Shown one piece after another: positions 19,460 through 26,713 of a stretch of DNA of 64,000 nt. The notes below the pieces were generated by a model, which saw only the letters and a list, made by a program, of their open reading frames with translations, was not told the origin of the DNA and did not search any database. Position numbers and translations under genes: made by a program. The stretch spans positions 1,445,298-1,509,297 of the forward strand of contig NZ_PZJV01000001.1 of the NCBI RefSeq assembly GCF_003206155.1, written 5' to 3'. The stretch is from Salinicola halophilus (GTDB taxonomy: Bacteria > Pseudomonadota > Gammaproteobacteria > Pseudomonadales > Halomonadaceae). Each line of letters starts with the position of its first letter. The first letter of the stretch is position 1.

Positions 19460-20680
19460 GTGCCGACCTATCGCTACGTCGCACTGGCGGCGAACGGCAC
19501 ACGGCGGCGCGATGTCGTCCAGGCTGACAGCGAACGCCAGGCACGTCAGCGCTTGCGCGATCAGGGCCTGTTTCCTCGCAAGCTGCAGCGAGTGGAGACC
19601 GACCACCAGGCACGTGCCGCCCACACCGGTACGCGAGGAGCGCGGATGGACGCCACCCAGCTGACGCTGGTGACGCGTCAGCTGGCGACGCTGATCGAGG
19701 CGGGCATCCCGATCGGCGACGCGCTGCAGGCGCTGACCGACCAGGCGGAGAAGCCGCGCGCGCGCGCGCTACTGCTCGCGGTGCTCGATCGCGTACGCGA
19801 AGGGTACAGCCTCGCCGACAGTCTACGCGCGCATCCGACGACGTTCTCCACGCTCTACTGTGCGCTGGTCGCCGCCGGCGAACGCGCCGGACGTCTCGCC
19901 GTGGTCCTCGAACGCCTCGCCGACTATCTGGAACGCGTTCAGGCTCAGCGTCAGAAAGCGCGTACCGCACTGGTCTACCCCACCGTGCTGATCGTCGTCT
20001 CAGTCGGGGTCGTGATCGGCCTGATGACCTATGTCGTGCCGCGTCTGGCGGATCAGTTCGCCAACGCCGACATGACGCTGCCCTGGATCACTCGGTTCAT
20101 GATCGCCCTCTCCGAAGGGCTCCAGAGCAGCGGGTTATGGCTCGCGATCGTCGTGCCGCTGGTGATCGTCGCGATCAACCGTGCGCTGCGCCGAGCGGCC
20201 TTCCGGCGGCGCTGGGACGCCGGCCTGCTGCGGCTGCCGCGGATCGGCGAGCTGGTGTCGCTGCTCGATACCGCCCGCCTCACGCGGACCCTCGCCATCC
20301 TGACGCAGAGCGGCATTCCTCTGCTGGACGCGCTACGGGTCAGCCGGGACACGCTCGGCAATTGCCTACTGCGGGAAAGCGTCGATCACATCGCCGAGCG
20401 TGTCACCACGGGCGTCAGCCTGCACAAGGCGATGGCGGAAGTCGGCCGCTTCTCGCCGACGATGCTGCACATGGTGGCCAGCGGCGAAGCCAGCGGGAGG
20501 CTGGAGAACATGCTCGAGCGCATCGCCGACAACCAGGAGACGACCTTCAACCGCCGGGTGGACATGGCGCTCGCCCTGTTCGAACCGCTGATCATTCTCG
20601 CCATGGGCGGCGTGGTGCTCGCCATCGTGCTCTCCATTCTGCTGCCGATCATGCGACTCAACGGCGCGATGGCCATCTGA
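19460..20680 (+). CDS. gspF: Type II secretion system inner-membrane protein GspF
   Basis: Polytopic platform protein of the T2SS. 406 residues with two repeated GspF domains and three transmembrane segments (around residues 165-190, 215-240, 375-400). Family motifs include TRQLATLIEAGIPIGDALQ and its second-repeat counterpart LTRTLAILTQSGIPLLDALR, and the C-terminus FEPLIILAMGGVVLAIVLSI. The GTG at 19460 gives the usual MPTYRYVALAANG N-terminus; a TTG at 19427 overlapping the gspE stop would add 11 unconserved residues. Confidence 0.95.
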   Translation: MPTYRYVALAANGTRRRDVVQADSERQARQRLRDQGLFPRKLQRVETDHQARAAHTGTRGARMDATQLTLVTRQLATLIEAGIPIGDALQALTDQAEKPRARALLLAVLDRVREGYSLADSLRAHPTTFSTLYCALVAAGERAGRLAVVLERLADYLERVQAQRQKARTALVYPTVLIVVSVGVVIGLMTYVVPRLADQFANADMTLPWITRFMIALSEGLQSSGLWLAIVVPLVIVAINRALRRAAFRRRWDAGLLRLPRIGELVSLLDTARLTRTLAILTQSGIPLLDALRVSRDTLGNCLLRESVDHIAERVTTGVSLHKAMAEVGRFSPTMLHMVASGEASGRLENMLERIADNQETTFNRRVDMALALFEPLIILAMGGVVLAIVLSILLPIMRLNGAMAI

Positions 20681-20775
20681 TGCCCGGACTCACGTCATCT
20701 TTGTGAGACGCGCCGGGTTCACCCTTGGCGAAAGACGCGGCGTTTCACTCACTTCCCGACCCTCAGGAGATCACC

Positions 20776-21249
20776 ATGCACGACCGCCGGCCAGCCCCAC
20801 ACGCTCAACGTGGCAAGACGACCGATACCCACCGCCAGGCGGGTTTCACCCTGCTGGAGATCATGGTCGTCATCTTCATCATCGGCCTGCTGGTGGCGAT
20901 CGTCGCCCCGAACGTGCTGAGCAATCAGGACGAGGCGATGCAGCAGAAGGCGCGCGCCGACATCTCGACCCTGGAGCAGGCCCTCGACATGTATCGGATG
21001 GACAACTACCGCTACCCGACGACGCAGCAGAGTCTGGCAGCCCTGACCGAGAAGCCGACGCAAGCCCCCGAACCCAAGAACTATCGGGACGACGGTTACA
21101 TCCGACGCCTGCCGGAAGACCCCTGGGGCAACGCCTACCAGTACCGCAGCCCGGGGGAGCACGGCAGCGTCGATATCCTCTCGCTGGGCGCCGATGCCGC
21201 CCCCGGTGGCGACGGCAACGACGCCGATATCGGCAACTGGATGCTATGA
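20776..21249 (+). CDS. gspG: Major pseudopilin GspG
   Basis: Main subunit of the T2SS pseudopilus. Prepilin-peptidase site QAG-FTLLEIMVV with Phe24 as the mature first residue and Glu at +5. The mature domain shows RMDNYRYPTTQQSLAAL and DPWGNAYQYRSPGEHG, and the calcium-loop tail SLGADAAPGGDG. The ATG at 20776 with CAGGAG upstream is chosen; it gives a rather long 23-residue leader. It is separated from gspF by about 95 nt, the largest gap in the operon, so an internal promoter is possible. Confidence 0.97.
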   Translation: MHDRRPAPHAQRGKTTDTHRQAGFTLLEIMVVIFIIGLLVAIVAPNVLSNQDEAMQQKARADISTLEQALDMYRMDNYRYPTTQQSLAALTEKPTQAPEPKNYRDDGYIRRLPEDPWGNAYQYRSPGEHGSVDILSLGADAAPGGDGNDADIGNWML

Positions 21250-21761
21250 CGTCGAGGTCGGACATCCGCGCAGCACTCGGCCGCCGCCAGCGCGGTATGA
21301 CGCTGATCGAGCTGCTGGTGGTCATCGTGATCATCGCCCTGGCGGCGGGGCTCGGCGTCGCCTGGCTCGGCGGCGGTGAGCGCGATCGTCTGCAGACGCT
21401 GACGGATCGGCTGGCCCGCGACTGGCAGCTGGCCGCCGCGGTGGCGCTGGGTCAGCAGCGGGTCATCGGCTGGCGCCCCGTCGAAGGGGGTTATCGATTC
21501 GTCGCCTGGGAGCCGGCGCGCGATGGCGGCGCCTGGGTCGCGCTCTCTCCCGACGCCACCGCGCTGGCGGCGCGCCAGTGGTCACGGCCCGTCGCACTCG
21601 AGATGGCGAGCGCACCCGATGAGGCGGACGGTCTCGCGCCGTGGGTGGCCTGGTGGCCGCCGGGAGAAGTCATCGGCGGCACCCTGACCCTGTCGAGCCG
21701 AGGCGAGACACGCACCCTGACCGTCGACGCGCTGGGCGTTCGCGAGCTGACGGCACCATGA
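21246..21761 (+). CDS. gspH: Minor pseudopilin GspH
   Basis: 171-residue minor pseudopilin. Prepilin site QRG-MTLIELLVVIVIIALAAG with the +5 Glu conserved. The C-terminal globular part (WRPVEGGYRFVAWEPARDGGAWVAL, later GGTLTLSSRGETRTLTVDALG) matches the beta-rich GspH fold. The ATG overlaps the gspG stop (ATGA), which defines the start. Confidence 0.93.
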   Translation: MTSRSDIRAALGRRQRGMTLIELLVVIVIIALAAGLGVAWLGGGERDRLQTLTDRLARDWQLAAAVALGQQRVIGWRPVEGGYRFVAWEPARDGGAWVALSPDATALAARQWSRPVALEMASAPDEADGLAPWVAWWPPGEVIGGTLTLSSRGETRTLTVDALGVRELTAP

Positions 21762-22144
21762 ATCTCGGTCAAGCAACGCTTGCCACCGAGCGCGGTTTCA
21801 CGCTGCTCGAAGTCATGGTGGCGCTCTTTCTGCTGGCAGTCATCGCCGTCGGGGTCTCCCAAGGGATCAATCAGCGCACGCGTATCGCCGTCGCCGAACG
21901 GGACCGACTCCCCATGGTGCTCTGCGCCCGCTCGCTGGCAGCGGAGTTTCGTCTCACCCACTACTGGCCACCAGTGGGCTCGAGCGAAGGGGAAACGACC
22001 CAGGCAGGTACGCCCTGCTACTGGCGACTCGACGTTCAGTCGACCGCCATTCGCGCCATGCGCCGCGGCGACCTCACGCTGTTTCACGACGACGCTCGAG
22101 AGCGAGCCGACATCACCTTCACGCTGTTCTTTTCGCCGCGATGA
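21758..22144 (+). CDS. gspI: Minor pseudopilin GspI
   Basis: 128-residue minor pseudopilin, predicted to form the pseudopilus tip with GspJ and GspK. Prepilin site ERG-FTLLEVMVALFLLAVIAVG. The start overlaps the gspH stop and the stop overlaps the gspJ start (ATGA both). Cysteines in VLCARSL and GTPCYWRL could form a disulfide. Confidence 0.94.
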   Translation: MNLGQATLATERGFTLLEVMVALFLLAVIAVGVSQGINQRTRIAVAERDRLPMVLCARSLAAEFRLTHYWPPVGSSEGETTQAGTPCYWRLDVQSTAIRAMRRGDLTLFHDDARERADITFTLFFSPR

Positions 22145-22836
22145 TCTCCAAGCCCTATTCACCTGCGCCCCATTCACCCGCGCCCTATTCACCTGCGCCC
22201 CATTCACCCGCGCCCCATTCACCTGCGCCCCATTCACCCAATGCGGTCGCGCACGGCGCCGAGCGAGGATTCACGCTGCTGGAGGTACTCATCGCCATCG
22301 CCCTGACCGCGCTGGTCGGACTGGGCGTCGCCGCGCTGGTCAACGGTCTTACCACCGCGCGGGAGCGTTTCGACGAGCCGCTCGCGCTCAGTGACGATCT
22401 CCGTTGGCTGCGACGGGTCGATCGCCGCTTGAAAGCCGTGGTCACGCGGCCGGTTCACGAAAGCGGCCAGCCGCAGCTCAACGCGCGGCTCGACTACGCC
22501 CCCGACTCCCGGTCGCTGGAATGGGTCGCTCTCGCCGATACGCCGGTACCGCTGGGCGACCACTACACGCGCCTGCGCCGCCAGCGGCTGACCTGGCTAC
22601 CCGACCAGCGACGACTGGTTCTGGCAAGCGCCGGCCTGCTCGACGCGGCGACGACGCCGGACTGGCAAGTCGTCGCCGTGCTCGACGACGTTTCCCGGAT
22701 CGACTGGGCCTTCTTCGACGGCAGCCGCTGGAATCCAGTACCCGCGACGCCCCTGACACTCGGCGCGCGCCTCACCTGGTGGCGAGACGGAAACCCGGTG
22801 ACGCTCACTGTCCGGTTGCCGGAGGCGACGTCGTGA
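22141..22836 (+). CDS. gspJ: Minor pseudopilin GspJ with repeat-expanded leader
   Basis: 231-residue tip pseudopilin. Prepilin site ERG-FTLLEVLIAIALTALVG with Phe44 as mature first residue. The leader is 43 residues, far longer than usual, because five and a half 15-nt in-frame repeats (PYSPA/PHSPA) fill residues 5-33. No alternative ATG, GTG or TTG exists in frame between 22144 and the cleavage site, and the ATG overlaps the gspI stop, so the long leader appears genuine. The mature domain (LRWLRRVDRRLKAVVTR, LEWVALADTPVPLGDH) is typical GspJ. The stop overlaps the gspK GTG. Confidence 0.93.
   Translation: MISKPYSPAPHSPAPYSPAPHSPAPHSPAPHSPNAVAHGAERGFTLLEVLIAIALTALVGLGVAALVNGLTTARERFDEPLALSDDLRWLRRVDRRLKAVVTRPVHESGQPQLNARLDYAPDSRSLEWVALADTPVPLGDHYTRLRRQRLTWLPDQRRLVLASAGLLDAATTPDWQVVAVLDDVSRIDWAFFDGSRWNPVPATPLTLGARLTWWRDGNPVTLTVRLPEATS
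22153..22239 (+). repeat. 15-nt tandem repeats in the gspJ leader
   Basis: Units CCCTATTCACCTGCG or CCCCATTCACCCGCG occur five full times plus a 12-nt partial, beginning at 22153, 22168, 22183, 22198, 22213 and 22228. They encode PYSPA or PHSPA. Near-identity between copies points to recent expansion by slippage. Period 15 keeps the reading frame. Confidence 0.95.
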
Positions 22837-23873
22837 GCCACCACCGACAGGACGGCGCGGCGCTGCTGATGGTGCTGATGTGCCTGGCACTCTGCGCGCT
22901 GCTGCTCACCCAGCTCGCCGAAGAGGGAGGCGATCAGCTCACGCGCATGCGGCTGCTGCAGAACGAGACCCAGGCCGACTTCTACGCCGCCGGCGCCGAA
23001 ACCATCGCCATCCGTGCGCTGACCGACAGCAACGTGCGTCAGGCGAGCCTGTGGTGGCAGACGCTGGCGGGACGGCCGCTGGACTACCCCACCGACGAGG
23101 GCGACCTGCGCCTGCGCGTTCGCGATCTGCGCACCTGCTTCAACGTCAACGCCCTGGCGGGCGACGACTCGGGACTCGCCGAGCGGCAGCTGCGCGATTT
23201 TCTTTCCCGGCTGCCGGCAAGCCGGCTGGACGGGCTGACGCCGACTACGCTCGCGGCGCGCCTGGCGGACTGGGTCGACGACGATACCCAGGCTCGTCCG
23301 AACGGCTTCGACGGCGCCGACTACGCCCGAGGCGATCCGCCGCGTGTCAGCGCCGATACGCTCATGCAGGACACGAGCGAGATCAACTGGATAGAACCGC
23401 TGAACCCGCAGCGCTTCCAGCGATTGCCCGAGCTCTGCGCGCTACCCGAGACCGGGCCCTGGCGGCTCAATCTCAACACGTTGTCTCTCACCGAGCTCCC
23501 CCTGCTCGAGGCGCTCTTCGAGGGTCGGGCCGGGCGCGGTACGTTGATTCGCCTGATCAACGCCCGCCCGGCCACCGGCTATCACAGCGCGGAGGCGGTG
23601 CGGGCGCAGCTCGGCGATAACGCCGACTGGTTCGATACCGACGGCGACCGGCTGACGTTGACCCCCGACTACGTCGCGCTGGACCTCGCCCTGACCCTGG
23701 GTGGCGAGCGCTTCCACTACTGGCGGCTGCTGAAAGCCGAGGGCATCAGTAGCTGGTCGCCGCTCTCCGCCGCCGCCCGGGTTCGGGTTCTCCAACGCCG
23801 CGATGGCTACGTTTCCAGCGCGCCCGACGCCGGCACCGAACCCGCCAACGTTTTCCAAGAGGACGCTTCATGA
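22833..23873 (+). CDS. gspK: Minor pseudopilin GspK
   Basis: 346-residue tip-capping pseudopilin. The prepilin site is QDG-AALLMVLMCLALCALLL; the absence of Glu at +5 is characteristic of GspK. The large globular domain has FNVNALAGDDSGLAERQLRDFL and the SAM-like region WRLNLNTLSLTELPLLEALF. The GTG at 22833 overlaps the gspJ stop (GTGA); there is no upstream in-frame start consistent with an 8-residue leader. Confidence 0.94.
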   Translation: MSHHRQDGAALLMVLMCLALCALLLTQLAEEGGDQLTRMRLLQNETQADFYAAGAETIAIRALTDSNVRQASLWWQTLAGRPLDYPTDEGDLRLRVRDLRTCFNVNALAGDDSGLAERQLRDFLSRLPASRLDGLTPTTLAARLADWVDDDTQARPNGFDGADYARGDPPRVSADTLMQDTSEINWIEPLNPQRFQRLPELCALPETGPWRLNLNTLSLTELPLLEALFEGRAGRGTLIRLINARPATGYHSAEAVRAQLGDNADWFDTDGDRLTLTPDYVALDLALTLGGERFHYWRLLKAEGISSWSPLSAAARVRVLQRRDGYVSSAPDAGTEPANVFQEDAS

Positions 23874-25183
23874 GCCGTTTTTCGAAGCGCGCGCGGTGCA
23901 GGCTGCCGACCCGCGCCAGCCGCCCTCGCCTGCTACTTCAGGTGGCGTGTCCGTCGGCGGCCGACCGTGGCACGCCCGATAGCCGTGTCGAATGGCGAGC
24001 GCTGTGGTGGGCCGACGGCGGCGAGCCAGAACCCCGCTGGCGGCATCTGACTCCGGACATGACCGATGAACTCGCAACGCTGCGTCAGCGTCTGCAGCGC
24101 CGGCAAGGCGTACTGCTGCTGGATCCTGCAGCGACGAGCCACTTCCATCTGGCGACGCCGCCGGGGCTGCGACGCCGAGAGTGGCCGACGCTTCTGGAAG
24201 AATCGCTGTGTGGTGACGTCACTGCGCTCACGCTGCACCCGCTCTCCCATCAGCGCGGTGAACTCGAGATCCTGGCGATCGATACCGCTCGGCTTCTCGC
24301 CTGGCGTGACTGGGCCGACCGGCTGGATTTAACGATCGATAGCTGGTCCACGGCGTTCATGATGCAGCCGGAGGCCGACGACCCCGATCGGCTCAGCGTG
24401 ATGGCCACCTCGGATCACTGGCTGCTCAAGGCGCTGGGCGAGCCGCTGGCCGGCCGGTCGTCGCGCCAACGCCAGTGGCTTGCGTGGCCCCGCGGCTGGC
24501 CGCTTTCCCAACTGCCGCCGGCCTGGCTGACGCGCCAATGGCACCTGGCGCCGGAAGGCCGACTCGTCGAGCCTGCCGCGCTCGAGGCCGATGACGTCGA
24601 GGATGTTCATCGGCAACCCGGCCTTTGGCTCGAACGGCTCCCGGCGACGCTCCCCAGGCTCCCCGGCGCCGAGCGATCGCGACCGCGCGGCTTGCGTGGT
24701 GTCTCGCCGGGCCGCTCGACACGGCGGCTGGGCATTGCCGCCGTCCTGCTGGGCCTGATCCTGGGCGGGATCACGCTGACTCAGTGGCAGCTCGACCGGC
24801 GAGCTCACATCGAGGAGGCGAGGGCTCGCCTCGCATCCCGCTTTGTCGACGGCGCGATCCCCCGCGACGCCGGCGCACGTCTCCTCCAGCGTCGTGAAGC
24901 CCTCGACCGTCTGAGAGCGCGCAATCAGCGTCTCGACACCTGGCAGACCGAGCTTGCCGAGCGCTTCGGGCCGGACGACTGGCGGCTCATCGCACTTTCC
25001 GTCGAAGACGGCGAGCTGACCAGCGAGTGGGAGCGACTCGGTCGTGAGCCGATCTCCCCGCCGTCGATCCCGCAGGCACGATTCGATTGGTCGACGTCGA
25101 AGCGACTCATCGTTCATCTCCCGCTCGAGGCGGAAGCCGCAACCGCGGCCGCCGAGCGTGCAAACGCCGAGGAGACGTCATGA
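23870..25183 (+). CDS. gspL: Type II secretion system protein GspL
   Basis: Inner-membrane protein linking the GspE ATPase to the periplasmic machinery. 437 residues: an N-terminal cytoplasmic actin-like domain, one transmembrane helix around residues 290-308 (GIAAVLLGLILGGITL) and a periplasmic ferredoxin-like domain. Overlaps with gspK and gspM (ATGA each) indicate tight coupling. Sequence is divergent, as usual for GspL; position and topology support the call. Confidence 0.88.
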   Translation: MSRFSKRARCRLPTRASRPRLLLQVACPSAADRGTPDSRVEWRALWWADGGEPEPRWRHLTPDMTDELATLRQRLQRRQGVLLLDPAATSHFHLATPPGLRRREWPTLLEESLCGDVTALTLHPLSHQRGELEILAIDTARLLAWRDWADRLDLTIDSWSTAFMMQPEADDPDRLSVMATSDHWLLKALGEPLAGRSSRQRQWLAWPRGWPLSQLPPAWLTRQWHLAPEGRLVEPAALEADDVEDVHRQPGLWLERLPATLPRLPGAERSRPRGLRGVSPGRSTRRLGIAAVLLGLILGGITLTQWQLDRRAHIEEARARLASRFVDGAIPRDAGARLLQRREALDRLRARNQRLDTWQTELAERFGPDDWRLIALSVEDGELTSEWERLGREPISPPSIPQARFDWSTSKRLIVHLPLEAEAATAAAERANAEETS

Positions 25184-25650
25184 CGGCACTGGACGCTCTG
25201 AGAAGCGCATGGAACGACCGCTCGGCCGCCGAGCGTCGTCGACTCGCCGTTCTGCTGCCGATCGTCGTGATGCTCCTGGCCTACTGGTTCATCCAGTCCT
25301 TCGCCGACGATCACGATCGATCGACCGTCTCCCCGCCTGGCGAGACGCCACCGGCAACCGCGCGCCTGGTATCGCAGCTACCCGCCATCGCACCCATGAG
25401 CGAGGCGCGCTGGCAACAGGCGGGCGACGCGAGCGGCATCGCGCTGGACGAGATCCGCCGGAGCGGGCAAGGCTGGCGACTGCAGGGCCAGGTCGCCACC
25501 CGCGACGACTGGCGTGCGCTGACGACCTGGGCCGCCGAGCGCGGCTGGTGGGCAACCGAATGGCGATTGGCCCGAGAGACCGATGACAGCGTCGTGTTCG
25601 AGACACGTTTCAGCGCAACGCTCGAAGGCGACGGGGAGGTGACGCCGTGA
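25180..25650 (+). CDS. gspM: Type II secretion system protein GspM
   Basis: 156-residue bitopic protein partnering GspL. Short cytoplasmic N-terminus (LRSAWNDRSAAERRRLAVLL), one transmembrane helix (about residues 22-40) and a periplasmic ferredoxin-like domain. The family feature of an N-terminal W-x-x-R-S/T-x-x-E-R segment is present. The start overlaps gspL and the stop overlaps gspN. Confidence 0.88.
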   Translation: MTALDALRSAWNDRSAAERRRLAVLLPIVVMLLAYWFIQSFADDHDRSTVSPPGETPPATARLVSQLPAIAPMSEARWQQAGDASGIALDEIRRSGQGWRLQGQVATRDDWRALTTWAAERGWWATEWRLARETDDSVVFETRFSATLEGDGEVTP

Positions 25651-26372
25651 CCCGGGTTCGCCGAGCGCTGAGTATCGTTGTCGTCGCCACCCTCTTTCTG
25701 GTGACGCTGCTGCTGAATTGGCCCGTCGGCACCCTATTGGCCGCGTTATCGAATCGTCTCCCTTCGGAGGTATCGATCGCGCCCGCCCACGGCACGCTGC
25801 TCTCGGGCAGTATCACCGAGCTTCGTACCGTCCCATCTCAGGGCTGGCCCATCGGGCTCGGTCCGTTGCACTGGGCGTGGACGTGGCCGGCATCGATACG
25901 GATGACGCTCGGCGACCGGCAGTCATGGCAGCTGACCGGGAAGTGGCGAGGTATCGACAGTCACTGGCGTTTGACCGGCGGCAGTCTCGACGCCTTCGCG
26001 CTCCGGCAGTGGCCCGCCTCGCTGGCGGGGACGTGGCAGGGTGAGTTAGTGGCCGATTTCGAGGGGATGAGCTGCAAAGCGGCGCAGGGCTCCCTCGTCT
26101 CCAGGGACATCCGGCTGGTTACCCCTGCCCCGGTGGCGCTCGGGCGAGGACGCTTGAACTTCGGCTGCGATGGGGGCGCAGCGCCCCGGCTCGATCTCAA
26201 GATCGAGGACAAACCGAAGCTGGACATGACAGCCACGCTCGAATTGAGGCCGAGCGACGTTCGAGGAGAGCTGCGCGGTCATCTCGATGCGAATCACCCG
26301 CTCGCCGACTGGTGGCGACTAGTCGATCGCCAGGCAGAATTTCCCGATATCCACCGATCATTCGATCGGTAG
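25647..26372 (+). CDS. gspN: Type II secretion system protein GspN
   Basis: 241-residue protein with an N-terminal transmembrane anchor (about residues 8-27) and a periplasmic beta-rich domain. PAHGTLLSGSITELR and WPASLAGTWQGELVADF match the GspN pattern. GspN is optional in many T2SS; its retention makes this a complete C-to-N set. No prepilin peptidase gspO follows; a shared PilD elsewhere must process the pseudopilins. The gene ends the operon, and a 6-bp inverted repeat near its 3' end lacks a T-tract. Confidence 0.9.
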   Translation: MTRVRRALSIVVVATLFLVTLLLNWPVGTLLAALSNRLPSEVSIAPAHGTLLSGSITELRTVPSQGWPIGLGPLHWAWTWPASIRMTLGDRQSWQLTGKWRGIDSHWRLTGGSLDAFALRQWPASLAGTWQGELVADFEGMSCKAAQGSLVSRDIRLVTPAPVALGRGRLNFGCDGGAAPRLDLKIEDKPKLDMTATLELRPSDVRGELRGHLDANHPLADWWRLVDRQAEFPDIHRSFDR

Positions 26373-26713
26373 ACGCCGGGAAATGTCCCATCAAACCCAA
26401 CTTCATTAAAATTCGAAAATCGGACGATATCATTCATTTAGTTGGCGATATTCCTGTCGGTATATCGCTATCGTCATCACATCGCCCGAATGTCATTTCA
26501 GCGAATAATTTGGCTCTCCTCGTGCCCAGCATCACCCTACCCCACTGAAATGCAATGAAACGTTCCCCGCCATTGCTCAAAATCCTTTCGACGTCGAACT
26601 GTCATCAAGACAACACATTGTCCCTTTATGGTGCCGGTGCTTGCCCCTTTCGTTGGTCCTTGGCATGAATTCATACCGAACCGACGCCGACTCTCTCGAC
26701 TCATAGTGACAAT
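26373..26713. other. AT-richer intergenic region upstream of the acid phosphatase
   Basis: 341 nt without a gene. It is visibly richer in A and T than its surroundings. A single perfect PhoB half-site CTGTCAT occurs at 26599-26605 but the unit 11 bp downstream does not match, so no full Pho box can be claimed. A second ATGTCAT lies near 26490. The composition suggests either a long promoter region or a remnant of an inserted segment. Confidence 0.5.

Noticed and set aside
17826-19970. Long minus-strand open frame across gspE and gspF
   Set aside because: Low-complexity Arg/Ala-rich translation, overlapping well-identified genes; a compositional shadow.
22153-22239. Short regularly spaced repeats as a possible CRISPR array
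   Set aside because: Contiguous 15-nt units without spacers, in frame within gspJ.
26599-26605. CTGTCAT as a Pho box for the acid phosphatase
   Set aside because: Perfect half-site, but the unit 11 bp away (ACAACAC) does not match, and no third unit supports it. Kept only as a half-site.
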